Below, in pieces: positions 19,752 to 28,776 of a stretch of 64,000 nt of DNA; the first letter of the stretch is position 1; each line of letters begins with the position of its first letter. The stretch comes from Streptomyces sp. NBC_01260. GTDB taxonomy: Bacteria; Actinomycetota; Actinomycetes; Streptomycetales; Streptomycetaceae. A program made the position numbers and the translations under genes. The stretch covers positions 1,488,001-1,552,000 of the forward strand of contig NZ_CP108464.1 of assembly GCF_036226405.1 (NCBI RefSeq). Direction: 5' to 3'. The notes beneath the pieces are model-generated. The model saw nothing but the letters and a program-made list of their open reading frames with translations. It made no database searches and was not told the DNA's origin.

Positions 19752-20669
19752 TTACTTCACGGCTCCCGCCGTCAGGCCTGCCACCACCTGGCGCTGGAAG
19801 ATGATGTAGGCCGCGAGGACCGGCAGCATCGCCATCACCAGGCCGGCGAAGAGACCGGACCAGTCACCCTTGTAGCCCTGGCCGTTGGCCAGTTCGACCA
19901 GGCCCTGGGAGAGCACCCGGTACTTCGGATCGGTGTTCAGCACCGTTGGCAGCAGGTACTGGTTCCACTGACCGAGGAAGTTGAAGATACCGACGCTGAT
20001 CAGGCCGGGCTTCGCCATCGGCAACATCACCTGGAAGAACGTCCGGGTGTGCGAGGCCCCGTCGAGCATCGCCGCCTCCGCCACCGAACTCGGCAACGAG
20101 CGGAAGAACGAGGTGAGGAAGAAGACGGTGAAAGGCAGCGAGTACGCGATGTAGACCAGGATCAGTCCGTGCCGCGTGTTCAGGAGGCCCATGTTGTTCA
20201 TCACGAAGAACAGCGGGACCAGCGCCAGGATGATCGGGAAGCTCATTCCGCCGATGAACAGGTAGTACACGAAGCGGTTCCCGGGGAAGTCGAACCGCGC
20301 CAGCACGTACGCCGCCATCGAGCCGAGCAGCAACGTGCCGATGAGCGAACCGCCCACCACCAGGATGGTGTTCAAGAAGTAGTCGCTCATGTGCGCCTGA
20401 CTCCAGGCACGCGACCAGTTCTCGAAGTGAAGCTTGTCCGGCAGCGCCCACGGCGTCGACAGGATCGAGTCATCTGTCTTGAACGAGGCCATGATCGCCC
20501 AGAGCAGCGGCATGACCACCAGGATCGCCCAGATGACCAGTACGCCGTGCGAGAAGACATTGAGGACCTTGCCCTCGCTGCCCTTCTCCTTGCCGCCCTT
20601 CTCGGGCGCCTTGGACACGGGGGCCGGTTCCTTCACCGTGACCACGGGAGGGGTATCAGTGGCCTTCAC
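19752..20669 (-). CDS. ngcG: Sugar ABC transporter permease, NgcG-like
   Basis: A 305-residue MalG-type permease with six predicted helices after a charged 35-residue N-terminus. The EAA loop that contacts the ATPase is visible as EAAMLDGASHTRTFFQVMLP. GTG start at 20669 with a GAGGTG-type ribosome binding site. It is the last gene of a three-gene operon with ngcF and ngcE; no ATPase gene is present, as expected for the NgcEFG and DasABC systems, which borrow the shared ATPase MsiK from elsewhere. NgcEFG of Streptomyces imports N-acetylglucosamine and N,N'-diacetylchitobiose (known); assignment rests on family and order. Confidence 0.82.
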   Translation of the reverse strand: MKATDTPPVVTVKEPAPVSKAPEKGGKEKGSEGKVLNVFSHGVLVIWAILVVMPLLWAIMASFKTDDSILSTPWALPDKLHFENWSRAWSQAHMSDYFLNTILVVGGSLIGTLLLGSMAAYVLARFDFPGNRFVYYLFIGGMSFPIILALVPLFFVMNNMGLLNTRHGLILVYIAYSLPFTVFFLTSFFRSLPSSVAEAAMLDGASHTRTFFQVMLPMAKPGLISVGIFNFLGQWNQYLLPTVLNTDPKYRVLSQGLVELANGQGYKGDWSGLFAGLVMAMLPVLAAYIIFQRQVVAGLTAGAVK

Positions 20670-20763
20670 GTGTGCTCACCTCGTACTACTGTCGAGCCGG
20701 CCACCGGGGCCGGGCTGTCTTGCCTGCTGGGGATCCGGGCGCCGCGCCCCGGGGAGCACGGCA

Positions 20764-21687
20764 TCAGAACTCCAGCCGCTCGCGCCGGCCCAGTCGCATC
20801 ACGATGGCGGCGAACGCCATGGTGATGAGGAGCAGTCCGACACCGATCGTCGTCGCGTATCCGGCCTGACCGTCGCGGAAGGCCGTCTGGTAGACGTACA
20901 ACGGCAGGACGGTGGTCGCGTAGTCGGGGCCGCCGGGGCCCACGGTCATGACCTGTACGGCCGTGAACGCCTCGACCCCGAGCGCCAGGATGCCCATGTA
21001 GACCCAGCCCGACTGCACGGTGTCCCAGAGCAGCGGCAGGGTGATCCTGAAGAACGTCGTGACGCGGCTGGCCCCGTCCAGGAGCGCCGCCTCGTAGAAG
21101 TCCTTCGGGATGGAGGCCATTCCGGCGGAGAAGAGGACGACGAAGAATCCGACCGTCGACCAGATCAGCACCGACATGACGCAGATGAGCGCCAGGCTGG
21201 GGTCACCCAGCCAGTCCGGCTGAATGGAACCGAGCCCGATTCCCTTGAGCGCCGAATTCAGCATTCCACTGCGCGGGTTGAACGCGAACTGGAACAGCAG
21301 GGCGACGATGACGATCGAGAGCACCTGCGGGAAGAAATAGGCGATCTTGTAGAAACCCGAACCCCGCACGCCGGAGACCGCGGCGTTCTTGCGCCGCCGG
21401 CCCCCGACATTGAGCATGAAGGCGAAGAAGAGCGCGAGGCCCAGCGTCACCAGCGGCAGCAGCAGCACAAGCAGCACACTGTGCTGCAAGGACTTCCAGA
21501 AGATGTCGTCCTTCAGCATCCTGGTGTAGTTGTCGAAGCCGACCATCTTGAAGTCGGGGCTCAGACCGGTCCAGTCCGTGAACGAATAGTAGATGGCCTG
21601 GATGAACGGCCAGATGACGAAGACCGCGTACAACACCAGTGGGACTACCAAGAATCCCACAATGAAGCGGTACTTGCCGTGCTGCAT
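20764..21687 (-). CDS. ngcF: Sugar ABC transporter permease, NgcF-like
   Basis: A 307-residue MalF-type permease with six hydrophobic segments (first: FIVGFLVVPLVLYAVFVIW) and the EAA loop EAALLDGASRVTTFFRITLP. It pairs with NgcG to form the membrane channel for the NgcE substrate. It lies between the two other ngc genes on the same strand, with short gaps of about 50-95 bases. No unusual features. Confidence 0.83.
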   Translation of the reverse strand: MQHGKYRFIVGFLVVPLVLYAVFVIWPFIQAIYYSFTDWTGLSPDFKMVGFDNYTRMLKDDIFWKSLQHSVLLVLLLPLVTLGLALFFAFMLNVGGRRRKNAAVSGVRGSGFYKIAYFFPQVLSIVIVALLFQFAFNPRSGMLNSALKGIGLGSIQPDWLGDPSLALICVMSVLIWSTVGFFVVLFSAGMASIPKDFYEAALLDGASRVTTFFRITLPLLWDTVQSGWVYMGILALGVEAFTAVQVMTVGPGGPDYATTVLPLYVYQTAFRDGQAGYATTIGVGLLLITMAFAAIVMRLGRRERLEF

Positions 21688-21737
21688 CGTTTACCGACCC
21701 CGATCTTTCCGCGGGTGCCGCCGCTGGTGACGGTTAC

Positions 21738-23183
21738 TCACTGGTGCTTGTAGTGCTTGATGGACTGGTCCTTGGCCGCGGCGTCCGCGAAGCCCTGGAT
21801 CTTCTTGATGGCCTCGGCCGGAGTCAGGCGCCCGGCCATCATCTCGCCGATGCCCGCCGTGCCGATCTGCTCCTTCTGGAGCTTGGCGTACCAGTCCTGC
21901 ATACGCGGGTTCACCACGTTGGCGCCGGCCTTCTTCAGGACGTCGACGCCGGCCTGCATGGCCGTGGACAGGGTGAGACCATCGGTGCCGCCGTTGTAGG
22001 CGCTCAGCGACTTGACCTGCTTGGTGAAGTTCTTCGAGGACTCCTCGGAGAGCATGATGCGCAGCTGCTCCATGCCGCCCTCGGGGTTCTTCGCCTTGGC
22101 CGGGACGATGAAGGGCTCGCCGCCGGACGCCCAGAGGGTGCCGAACGGCAGCTTGTCGGACGAGTCCAGGCTGGACGGCGCCGCGACCATCATCTTGAAG
22201 TCCTTGGGCGTGGTCGGCGCCGCCTCGTTCTCCACCCACGAACCGTTCGGGATGAAGAGCGCCTTGCCCTTGGTCCACTCGGTCTGGGACTGGATGTGGG
22301 TCAGGCCCGGGGTGCCCTTGAGGATGTACCCCTTCTTGTACAGCTCGTAGTACGCCTCGAACGCCGACTTGACGGCCGGGTCCTTCCAGGCGTTCGGCTC
22401 CAGGTTGTCGATCTTGTCGAGAACCTCCCGGCCGCCGATCTTGGCGATGAACGGGTAGAGCGAGAACGGAAGGTAGTAGGGGTACTTACCGGCGTAGGTC
22501 CAGCCGGCGATGCCCTTCTTCTTCGCCTTCTCGCACAGGGCGAGCATGTCGTCCCAGTTCTCGGGGTACTGGGCGTCCAGGTTGTCGAGCGCGGTCTGCG
22601 AGTACCAGACGCCGTACACGGTGTAGGCGTAGTACATGATCCAGACCGGGTCACCGTCGAACTGACCCATCTCCAGAACACCCGGGCGCAGGGTGTCGCG
22701 GACCTTCTTGCTCGGGTCGTCGAAGGACGGGGCGTCCATCAGCGGCGTCAGGTCGAGCAGCTGCTTCTTGCCGACGAGGACACCCATGTCCATCTGCTCG
22801 GCGCCCGAGTTGTCGATCAGGTCCGGCGGGGTGCCACCGTTGAACCGCGGCTGCAGCTGCGACTGGATCTTCTGCGTCGCGGTGTGCTTGACCTTGGCCT
22901 TGGGGAACGCCGCGGTGTACTGCTTCTCCGCGTCGATCGCGTACTGCTGACCGAAGCCGCCGTCGAAGATGACCACGTCGAGACCGGCCGTGTCATTGAC
23001 GCCCAGCGGGTTCTTCGCGCTGGTCTTGCCCTTCTTGACCGTGTCGTCGCTGCTGCTGTCGCTACTCGCACACGCCGACAGGAAGCTCATTGTCGGGACG
23101 GTGATCAGACCGAGTGCGGCAGACCGCTTGATCACGTCGCGACGGCCAAGGCCCTCATTCTTGTGGGCGGAGGTGGATCCCAT
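21738..23183 (-). CDS. ngcE: GlcNAc/chitobiose-binding lipoprotein, NgcE-like
   Basis: A 481-residue family-1 extracellular solute-binding protein. Residues 13-20 (GRRDVIKR) look like a twin-arginine signal, and the lipobox LSAC places the lipidated cysteine at Cys38, so it is probably a Tat-exported lipoprotein. The mature part has the ligand-binding features GGTPPDLIDNSGAE, the aromatic-rich WIMYYAYTVYGVWY and NWDDMLALCEKAKKKG typical of NgcE. ATG 23183 is preferred over the in-frame TTG 23189 because GAGG lies 8 bases upstream. The 500-base upstream region carries a DasR-like site. Confidence 0.85.
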   Translation of the reverse strand: MGSTSAHKNEGLGRRDVIKRSAALGLITVPTMSFLSACASSDSSSDDTVKKGKTSAKNPLGVNDTAGLDVVIFDGGFGQQYAIDAEKQYTAAFPKAKVKHTATQKIQSQLQPRFNGGTPPDLIDNSGAEQMDMGVLVGKKQLLDLTPLMDAPSFDDPSKKVRDTLRPGVLEMGQFDGDPVWIMYYAYTVYGVWYSQTALDNLDAQYPENWDDMLALCEKAKKKGIAGWTYAGKYPYYLPFSLYPFIAKIGGREVLDKIDNLEPNAWKDPAVKSAFEAYYELYKKGYILKGTPGLTHIQSQTEWTKGKALFIPNGSWVENEAAPTTPKDFKMMVAAPSSLDSSDKLPFGTLWASGGEPFIVPAKAKNPEGGMEQLRIMLSEESSKNFTKQVKSLSAYNGGTDGLTLSTAMQAGVDVLKKAGANVVNPRMQDWYAKLQKEQIGTAGIGEMMAGRLTPAEAIKKIQGFADAAAKDQSIKHYKHQ

Positions 23184-23426
23184 GCTCAAGTCCTCGCCTT
23201 CTACAGGACTCAGGCGGTGTTGTACCGGTCGCCCATCGATATTCGCCTAAGGCGAAGGGCCCCGCCACCGCGGTCGGTTGCGCTTGGGTGGTGCAGATTT
23301 CAGGCTAGCCATTGCAGTGGGGGGCGTCGGGGGGACCGGCCACCGGACGCGCCTGCGGCGCGTCGAGCTGCCCTGCCCCCGTTGTCCCCCCTGTCGCACA
23401 GTTGAAAAAAAGCTGTGCAGATGCCG

Positions 23427-23442
23427 ACAGGTATAGTCCACT
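23427..23442. promoter_or_regulatory. DasR-responsive element (dre)-like site
   Basis: ACAGGTATAGTCCACT matches the dre consensus ACTGGTCTAGACCACT at 13 of 16 positions, including both GG..CC contacts. DasR is the GlcNAc-responsive GntR repressor of chitin and amino-sugar genes in Streptomyces. Control of ngcEFG, the GH92 gene or both is inferred. Confidence 0.55.
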
Positions 23443-23642
23443 TGCGGCCAACTGAGCAAGATCGAATGCAGGTTTGGGCGGCAGTCTTTCCCGAGTTGAG
23501 ACCTCACGGATACCTCGGCACCTCACGGCCTCCTCCGGATGTAACGATTTCCGCAATACGGTCGATTCGACTACGGGCTCTCATCCAACACCCTTGACAC
23601 CACCAGCCACTTCACTCCCTACTAGTTCTTGCGCACGCTTCT

Positions 23643-23654
23643 GACAACGTTGTC
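23643..23654. promoter_or_regulatory. Perfect palindrome, candidate LacI-type operator of the GH92 gene
   Basis: GACAACGTTGTC is perfectly symmetric with a central CG, the usual form of LacI-family operators. It ends 32 bases before the GH92 start codon, where a repressor would block transcription. No LacI-family gene lies in the window. Confidence 0.5.
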
Positions 23655-23686
23655 CAAGCGCACTTCCTCGGGAGGAATGGCTCGGC

Positions 23687-26600
23687 ATGCAGCCCCGACA
23701 CGGTTCTCGCAAGAGACAAAACAGTACGGCCGCGCTGATCGCGGCTTCACTGGTCCTGGTCGTGACAGCCCCCACGGCGGCCGCCGCTCAGTCGGCCGGG
23801 TCAGGAGAAAAGGGTCATAAGCCTTCGGGCGACCGGATATTCAGTTCATCGTTCGAGGCGGACGAGAAGCAGCCGGACTGGCGCAATACCGTCGAAGAAG
23901 GCCCTGACGGAAAGAAGCGGACATCGGGTATCGATGGCGGCTTCTCCGCCGGAATACCGGGCAATGTGACGGACAAGGTCACAGATGTCCGTGCAAGCGA
24001 TGAGAACACCGGCGGCGGCGAGGTGAAGGAAAACCTCGTCGACGGTGAATCCGGTACGAAGTGGCTGTCCTTCAAGCCCACCGCCTGGGCCGAGTTCGAT
24101 CTCTCCGAGCCGGTCAAGGTCGTCACGTACGCGCTGACCTCGGCCAACGACCACGACGAGCGGGACCCGAAGGACTGGACGCTGCAGGGATCCGAGGACG
24201 GCAAGAGCTGGACGGACCTGGACTCCCGGACCGGCCAGACCTTCTCCGAGCGCTTCCAGACCAAGTCCTACGACTTCACGACGGACAAGGCCTACCAGCA
24301 CTTCCGCCTGGACATCACGAAGAACAACGGCGCCGGTGACGCGACCCAGCTCGCCGACGTCCAGTTCTCCGACGGGGACACCTCGGCCCCGGCCCCCGAC
24401 GACATGCGCAGCCAGATCGACCGCGGGCCCTCCGGCTCCCCCACCGCCAAGGCCGGCGCGGGCTTCACCGGAATGAAGGCGCTGCGCTACGCGGGTACGC
24501 ACAAGGCGGACGGCCGGGCCTACTCGTACAACAAGGTCTTCGACGTCAACACGGCCGTCACCCGGGACACCGAGCTCTCCTACCTGGTCTACCCCCAGAT
24601 GGGCAAGACGGACCTGTCCTACCCGGCCACGCACGTCGCGGTGGACCTGGCGTTCACCGACGGCACGTACCTGAGCGAGCTGCGCGCCACCGACTCCAAC
24701 GGCGGTCTGCTGACCCCGCAGGGCCAGGCCGACGCCAAGCGGCTGTACGTCAACCAGTGGAACAAGGTCGACTCGCAGATCGGCACGGTCGCGGCGGGCA
24801 AGACGGTCGACCGGATTCTCGTCGCGTACGACTCCCCCAAGGGCCCGTCGAAGTTCCAGGGCTGGATCGACGACGTCAAGATCGCCCCGAAGGCGCCGCA
24901 GAAGCGCAAGGCGCACCTGTCGGACTACGCCTCGACCGTCCGCGGCACCAACTCCAGCGGCAGTTTCTCCCGCGGCAACAACTTCCCCGCCACCGCCGTC
25001 CCCAACGGTTTCAACTTCTGGACCCCGGTGACCAACGCCGGATCGACGAGTTGGCTGTACGACTACGCCAAGGGCAACAACGAGGACAACCTGCCCACCC
25101 TGCAGGCCTTCAGCGCCAGCCATGAGCCGAGCCCCTGGATGGGCGACCGGCAGACCTTCCAGCTGATGCCGTCGGCCGCGTCCGGCACCCCGGACGCGTC
25201 GCGCACGGCACGCGCGCTGCCGTTCAGGCACGAGAACGAGACGGCGAGGCCCCACTACTACGGGGTCACGTTCGAGAACGGCCTCAAGGCCGAGATGACG
25301 CCGACCGACCACGCGGCGCGGATGCGGTTCACGTATCCGGGCAAGGACGCGAGCATGGTCTTCGACAACGTCTCCAACGACGGCGGGCTCACCCTCGACC
25401 CGAAGACCAGCTCCTTCACCGGGTTCTCCGATGTGAAGAGCGGCGGCTCGACCGGTGCCACCCGGCTCTTCGTGTACGGCGTCTTCGACGCCCCCGTCAC
25501 CAGCAGCGGGAAGCTCTCCGGCGGCGGTGGCGACGACGTGACCGGCTACCTCCGCTTCGACGCGGGCAAGGACCGTACCGTCAACCTGCGGCTGGCCACC
25601 TCGCTGATCAGCATCGACCAGGCGAAGCAGAACCTGGCCGCGGAGATCCCCGCCTCGCGCTCCTTCGGCCGGGTCGAGGACAAGGCCCAGGGCGCCTGGG
25701 ACGACCTGCTGGGCAAGGTGGAGGTCGAGGGCGCGTCCGCCGACCAGCTGACCACGCTGTACTCCAGCATGTACCGGCTCTACCTCTACCCGAACTCGGG
25801 CTTCGAGAAGGTCGGCGGCAAGGACAAGTACGCCTCGCCCTTCTCACCGCAGGTCGGCTCGGACACCCCGACCCACACCGGCGCCAAGATCGTCGACGGC
25901 AAGGTGTACGTCAACAACGGCTTCTGGGACACCTACCGGACGACGTGGCCGGCGTACTCCTTCCTCACGCCGAAAAAGGCCGGCGAGATGGTGGACGGCT
26001 TCGTCCAGCAGTACAAGGACGGCGGCTGGATCTCCCGCTGGTCCTCGCCCGGCTACTCGGACCTGATGACCGGCACCTCGTCGGACGTCGCGTTCGCCGA
26101 CGCCTACGTCAAGGGCGTGGACTTCGACGCCGAGGCGGCGTACGACGCGGCCCTCAAGAACGCCACGGTCGTCCCGCCGACCTCGGGCGTCGGCCGCAAG
26201 GGCATGGAGACCTCGCCCTTCGCCGGATACGCGGACACCTCGACCCACGAGGGCCTGTCCTGGTCGCTGGAGGGCTACCTCAACGACTACGGCATCGCGC
26301 AGATGGGCGAGGCGCTCTACAAGAAGACGAAGAAGCAGCGCTACAAGGACGAGTCCGAGTACTTCATGAACCGGGCCCGCAACTACGTCGAGCTGTTCGA
26401 CAGCAAGGCGGGCTTCTTCCAGGGCAAGGACCCCAAGGGCGACTGGCGGCTGCCGTCCGACCAGTTCGACCCGCGGGTCTGGGGCTACGACTACACGGAG
26501 ACCAACGGCTGGGGCTACGCGTTCACCGCCCCGCAGGACAGCCGCGGCCTCGCCAACCTCTACGGCGGCCGGGACGGTCTGGCCAAGAAGCTGGACACGT

Positions 26601-27532
26601 ACTTCTCCACCCCCGAGACGGCGGGCCCGGAGTTCGTCGGCAGTTACGGCGGCGTCATCCACGAGATGACGGAGGCCCGTGACGTACGGATGGGCCAGTA
26701 CGGCCACAGCAACCAGGTCGCGCACCACGTCACGTACATGTACGACGCGGCGTCGCAGCCCTACAAGGCGCAGGAGAAGGTGCGCGAGGTCCTGAGCCGC
26801 CTGTACACGGGCAGCGAGATCGGCCAGGGCTACCACGGCGACGAGGACAACGGCGAGCAGTCGGCGTGGTTCCTCTTCTCCTCGCTCGGCTTCTACCCGC
26901 TGGTCATGGGCAGCGGCGAGTACGCGATCGGCTCCCCGCTGTTCACCAAGACCACGGTGCACCTGGAGAACGGCCGCGACCTGGTCGTCAAGGCGCCGAA
27001 GAACAGCGCGAAGAACATCTACGTCCAGGGCCTGAAGGTGAACGGCAAGAAGTGGACGTCCACCTCGCTGCCGCACGACCTGCTGGCCAAGGGCGGCGTG
27101 CTGGACTTCGACATGGGCTCCAAGCCGTCGGCCTGGGGCACCGGCAAGGACGCCGCCCCGGTCTCCATCACCAAGGACGACAAGGTGCCGTCGCCGAAGA
27201 AGGACGTCCTGAAGGGCGCGGGCACCCTGTTCGACAACACCTCGGCGACCTCGGCCCAGGTCGAGTCGGTGGAGCTGCCGGCCCCCGCGGGCGCGAAGGC
27301 GGTCCAGTACACGCTGACCTCGGCCACGGCGGCGAAGGCTCCGACGGGCTGGGTCCTGCAGGGATCCGCGGACGGCACGGCCTGGAAGGACCTCGACAAG
27401 CGGTCCGACCAGACCTTCGCCTGGGACAAGCAGACGAGGGCCTTCACGGTGAAGTCCCCCGGCTCCTACGCGCACTACCGGCTGGTGTGCGCGGAGACGG
27501 CGACGCTGGCGGAGATCGAGCTGATCTCCTGA
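23687..27532 (+). CDS. Secreted GH92 exo-alpha-mannosidase with flanking discoidin-like domains
   Basis: A 1281-residue secreted enzyme. Residues 1-34 are a signal peptide ending near TAAAAQ. Residues about 95-235 are an F5/8-type C (discoidin) domain (VDGESGTKWLSF, WTLQGSEDGKSWTDLD); about 405-1160 form the GH92 core, with VNNGFWDTYRTTWPAYSF, the Trp/Glu-rich STHEGLSWSLEGYLNDYGIA and the signature GYHGDEDNGEQSAWFLFSSL near residue 1045. The last 110 residues again look discoidin-like (WVLQGSADGTAWKDLD). GH92 enzymes are calcium-dependent and remove alpha-linked mannose, often from N-glycans; the linkage here is unknown. GGAGG precedes the ATG at 23687. Its neighbour NgcEFG could take up the GlcNAc part of the same glycans. 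Confidence 0.9.
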   Translation: MQPRHGSRKRQNSTAALIAASLVLVVTAPTAAAAQSAGSGEKGHKPSGDRIFSSSFEADEKQPDWRNTVEEGPDGKKRTSGIDGGFSAGIPGNVTDKVTDVRASDENTGGGEVKENLVDGESGTKWLSFKPTAWAEFDLSEPVKVVTYALTSANDHDERDPKDWTLQGSEDGKSWTDLDSRTGQTFSERFQTKSYDFTTDKAYQHFRLDITKNNGAGDATQLADVQFSDGDTSAPAPDDMRSQIDRGPSGSPTAKAGAGFTGMKALRYAGTHKADGRAYSYNKVFDVNTAVTRDTELSYLVYPQMGKTDLSYPATHVAVDLAFTDGTYLSELRATDSNGGLLTPQGQADAKRLYVNQWNKVDSQIGTVAAGKTVDRILVAYDSPKGPSKFQGWIDDVKIAPKAPQKRKAHLSDYASTVRGTNSSGSFSRGNNFPATAVPNGFNFWTPVTNAGSTSWLYDYAKGNNEDNLPTLQAFSASHEPSPWMGDRQTFQLMPSAASGTPDASRTARALPFRHENETARPHYYGVTFENGLKAEMTPTDHAARMRFTYPGKDASMVFDNVSNDGGLTLDPKTSSFTGFSDVKSGGSTGATRLFVYGVFDAPVTSSGKLSGGGGDDVTGYLRFDAGKDRTVNLRLATSLISIDQAKQNLAAEIPASRSFGRVEDKAQGAWDDLLGKVEVEGASADQLTTLYSSMYRLYLYPNSGFEKVGGKDKYASPFSPQVGSDTPTHTGAKIVDGKVYVNNGFWDTYRTTWPAYSFLTPKKAGEMVDGFVQQYKDGGWISRWSSPGYSDLMTGTSSDVAFADAYVKGVDFDAEAAYDAALKNATVVPPTSGVGRKGMETSPFAGYADTSTHEGLSWSLEGYLNDYGIAQMGEALYKKTKKQRYKDESEYFMNRARNYVELFDSKAGFFQGKDPKGDWRLPSDQFDPRVWGYDYTETNGWGYAFTAPQDSRGLANLYGGRDGLAKKLDTYFSTPETAGPEFVGSYGGVIHEMTEARDVRMGQYGHSNQVAHHVTYMYDAASQPYKAQEKVREVLSRLYTGSEIGQGYHGDEDNGEQSAWFLFSSLGFYPLVMGSGEYAIGSPLFTKTTVHLENGRDLVVKAPKNSAKNIYVQGLKVNGKKWTSTSLPHDLLAKGGVLDFDMGSKPSAWGTGKDAAPVSITKDDKVPSPKKDVLKGAGTLFDNTSATSAQVESVELPAPAGAKAVQYTLTSATAAKAPTGWVLQGSADGTAWKDLDKRSDQTFAWDKQTRAFTVKSPGSYAHYRLVCAETATLAEIELIS

Positions 27533-27554
27533 GTCACCCGCCGACCGCATGAGG

Positions 27555-27583
27555 ACGGGCCGCCCGCACACCGGGCGGCCCGT
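27555..27583. terminator. Terminator between the convergent GH92 and DUF916 genes
   Basis: ACGGGCCGCCCG and CGGGCGGCCCGT form a perfect 12-bp stem with a 5-base loop, 22 bases after the GH92 stop. Confidence 0.75.
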
Positions 27584-27640
27584 TCCCGTGTGTGCGACCG
27601 GCCCGTCGGGCCCGGGTGACGCGACCCCGCCCAGCCGGCT

Positions 27641-28702
27641 CTACCGGCTTGCCTTGTCCCGCAGGGCTTGCTCCACTGCCTCACGCACCCGCTCCTCCTC
27701 ACGCCGTGCGCGCCGGACGCGGCCCCGCCGGACGAGCACGAACGCCGCCGCGGCCGCGCCCAGGACGAGAACCAGGAGCAGCAGGAGGGCCCAGGGGACG
27801 GCCCAGCCGTGGGCCGTGGTCCGGACGGGATCCAGGGCGGTGGTGGAGCCTGCGGCGTCGGTGACGAGCGGGGTGACGGCGACGGCGGCCGTGAGCCGGA
27901 AGGCCGGGGTGACGTCGTGGACGGGGACCGTGACCTTCCAGCGCTCGCCTGGCAGCAGCTCCGGCGGCGCGGCGATGCGGCCGGCCTCGGTGCTCAGCGT
28001 CCCGAAGGGGCCGGTGAGGGTGACCTTCTGGGTGCCGGAGAGCAGCGCGTTGCCGGTGTTGTGGAGGCTGTAGGTCACCGTGGCGTCGCCCCGGGCGAAC
28101 GGACCGGCGGAACCCCGGTAGTCGACGTGCACGTCCTCGACGGCGAGCGCGGGCCGCAGGGCGCCGCTGACACGCAGCTTGATCCGGATGCCGAGGCGCC
28201 TGTCGACAGCGATGCCCTCGGTGTCGTCGGACTGCTTGAGCGACGTCAGGATGCCGCCCACGTAGTCGCCGGGGGGCGCGTCGCGCGGGACCTTGACGGT
28301 GAAGGGGATCTCGGCGCTCTTCCCCGGGGCTATCCGGACGCTCTTGCGGCCGGCCTGGACCCAGGAGCCGATGGAGTGGGACTTCTTCCCCTCGGTGAGG
28401 AGGTCGAGCCGGCCCATATCCGTCGTGAATCCGTCGGCGGCGTAGACGGCGAGGCTCAACGGCTCGGTGCCGCGGTTGGCCACGACCAGGGCATCCTCGG
28501 CCGCACCGCCGGGGTTGACGGCGTAGCCGAAGCTCGACCGGTCTTGCCCATAGTCGTTCGCGGCCGTCCGGACCGTCCAGGTGACGTCGCCCCCGGCCGC
28601 CCGTGCCGGGCCGGTGGACGTGCCGAACGCCAGGGCCGCGAGGAGGACCAGGAGGGCGGTGCGGAGGGCGGCGGTGCGGCGAGGTGGTGCCACTGCGTGC
28701 AT
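27641..28702 (-). CDS. DUF916 (WxL-interacting-like) membrane-anchored surface protein
   Basis: A 353-residue exported protein. An N-terminal signal peptide (ALRTALLVLLAALAFGTSTGPARA) is followed by an Ig-like DUF916 region at about 40-150 (FGYAVNPGGAAEDALVVANRGTEPLSLAVYAADGF in part, then SWVQAGRKSVRIAPGKSAEIPF and APPGDYVGGIL), a second beta domain, a transmembrane helix at about 303-325 and a basic cytoplasmic tail. The family binds cell-wall-associated partners in Firmicutes; its role in Streptomyces is not known to me. It lies 74 bases downstream of the metallophosphoesterase on the same strand and is probably co-transcribed with it. Confidence 0.8.
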   Translation of the reverse strand: MHAVAPPRRTAALRTALLVLLAALAFGTSTGPARAAGGDVTWTVRTAANDYGQDRSSFGYAVNPGGAAEDALVVANRGTEPLSLAVYAADGFTTDMGRLDLLTEGKKSHSIGSWVQAGRKSVRIAPGKSAEIPFTVKVPRDAPPGDYVGGILTSLKQSDDTEGIAVDRRLGIRIKLRVSGALRPALAVEDVHVDYRGSAGPFARGDATVTYSLHNTGNALLSGTQKVTLTGPFGTLSTEAGRIAAPPELLPGERWKVTVPVHDVTPAFRLTAAVAVTPLVTDAAGSTTALDPVRTTAHGWAVPWALLLLLVLVLGAAAAAFVLVRRGRVRRARREEERVREAVEQALRDKASR

Positions 28703-28776
28703 GGGGTCTCTCTCGGAACGGCGGCGTGGCAGGCTGCGGCGTACCGGAGCCTGCCACGCCGGTGGAGCGGGGAGGG

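Larger units (their letters stand above)
23184..23686. other. Divergent promoter region between ngcE and the GH92 gene
   Basis: About 500 bases with no credible gene. It holds a DasR-like palindrome at 23427-23442, almost exactly midway (about 245 bases from each start), and a perfect 12-bp palindrome at 23643-23654 next to the GH92 start. The A-run at 23405-23411 and locally lower GC fit promoter DNA. Confidence 0.7.
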
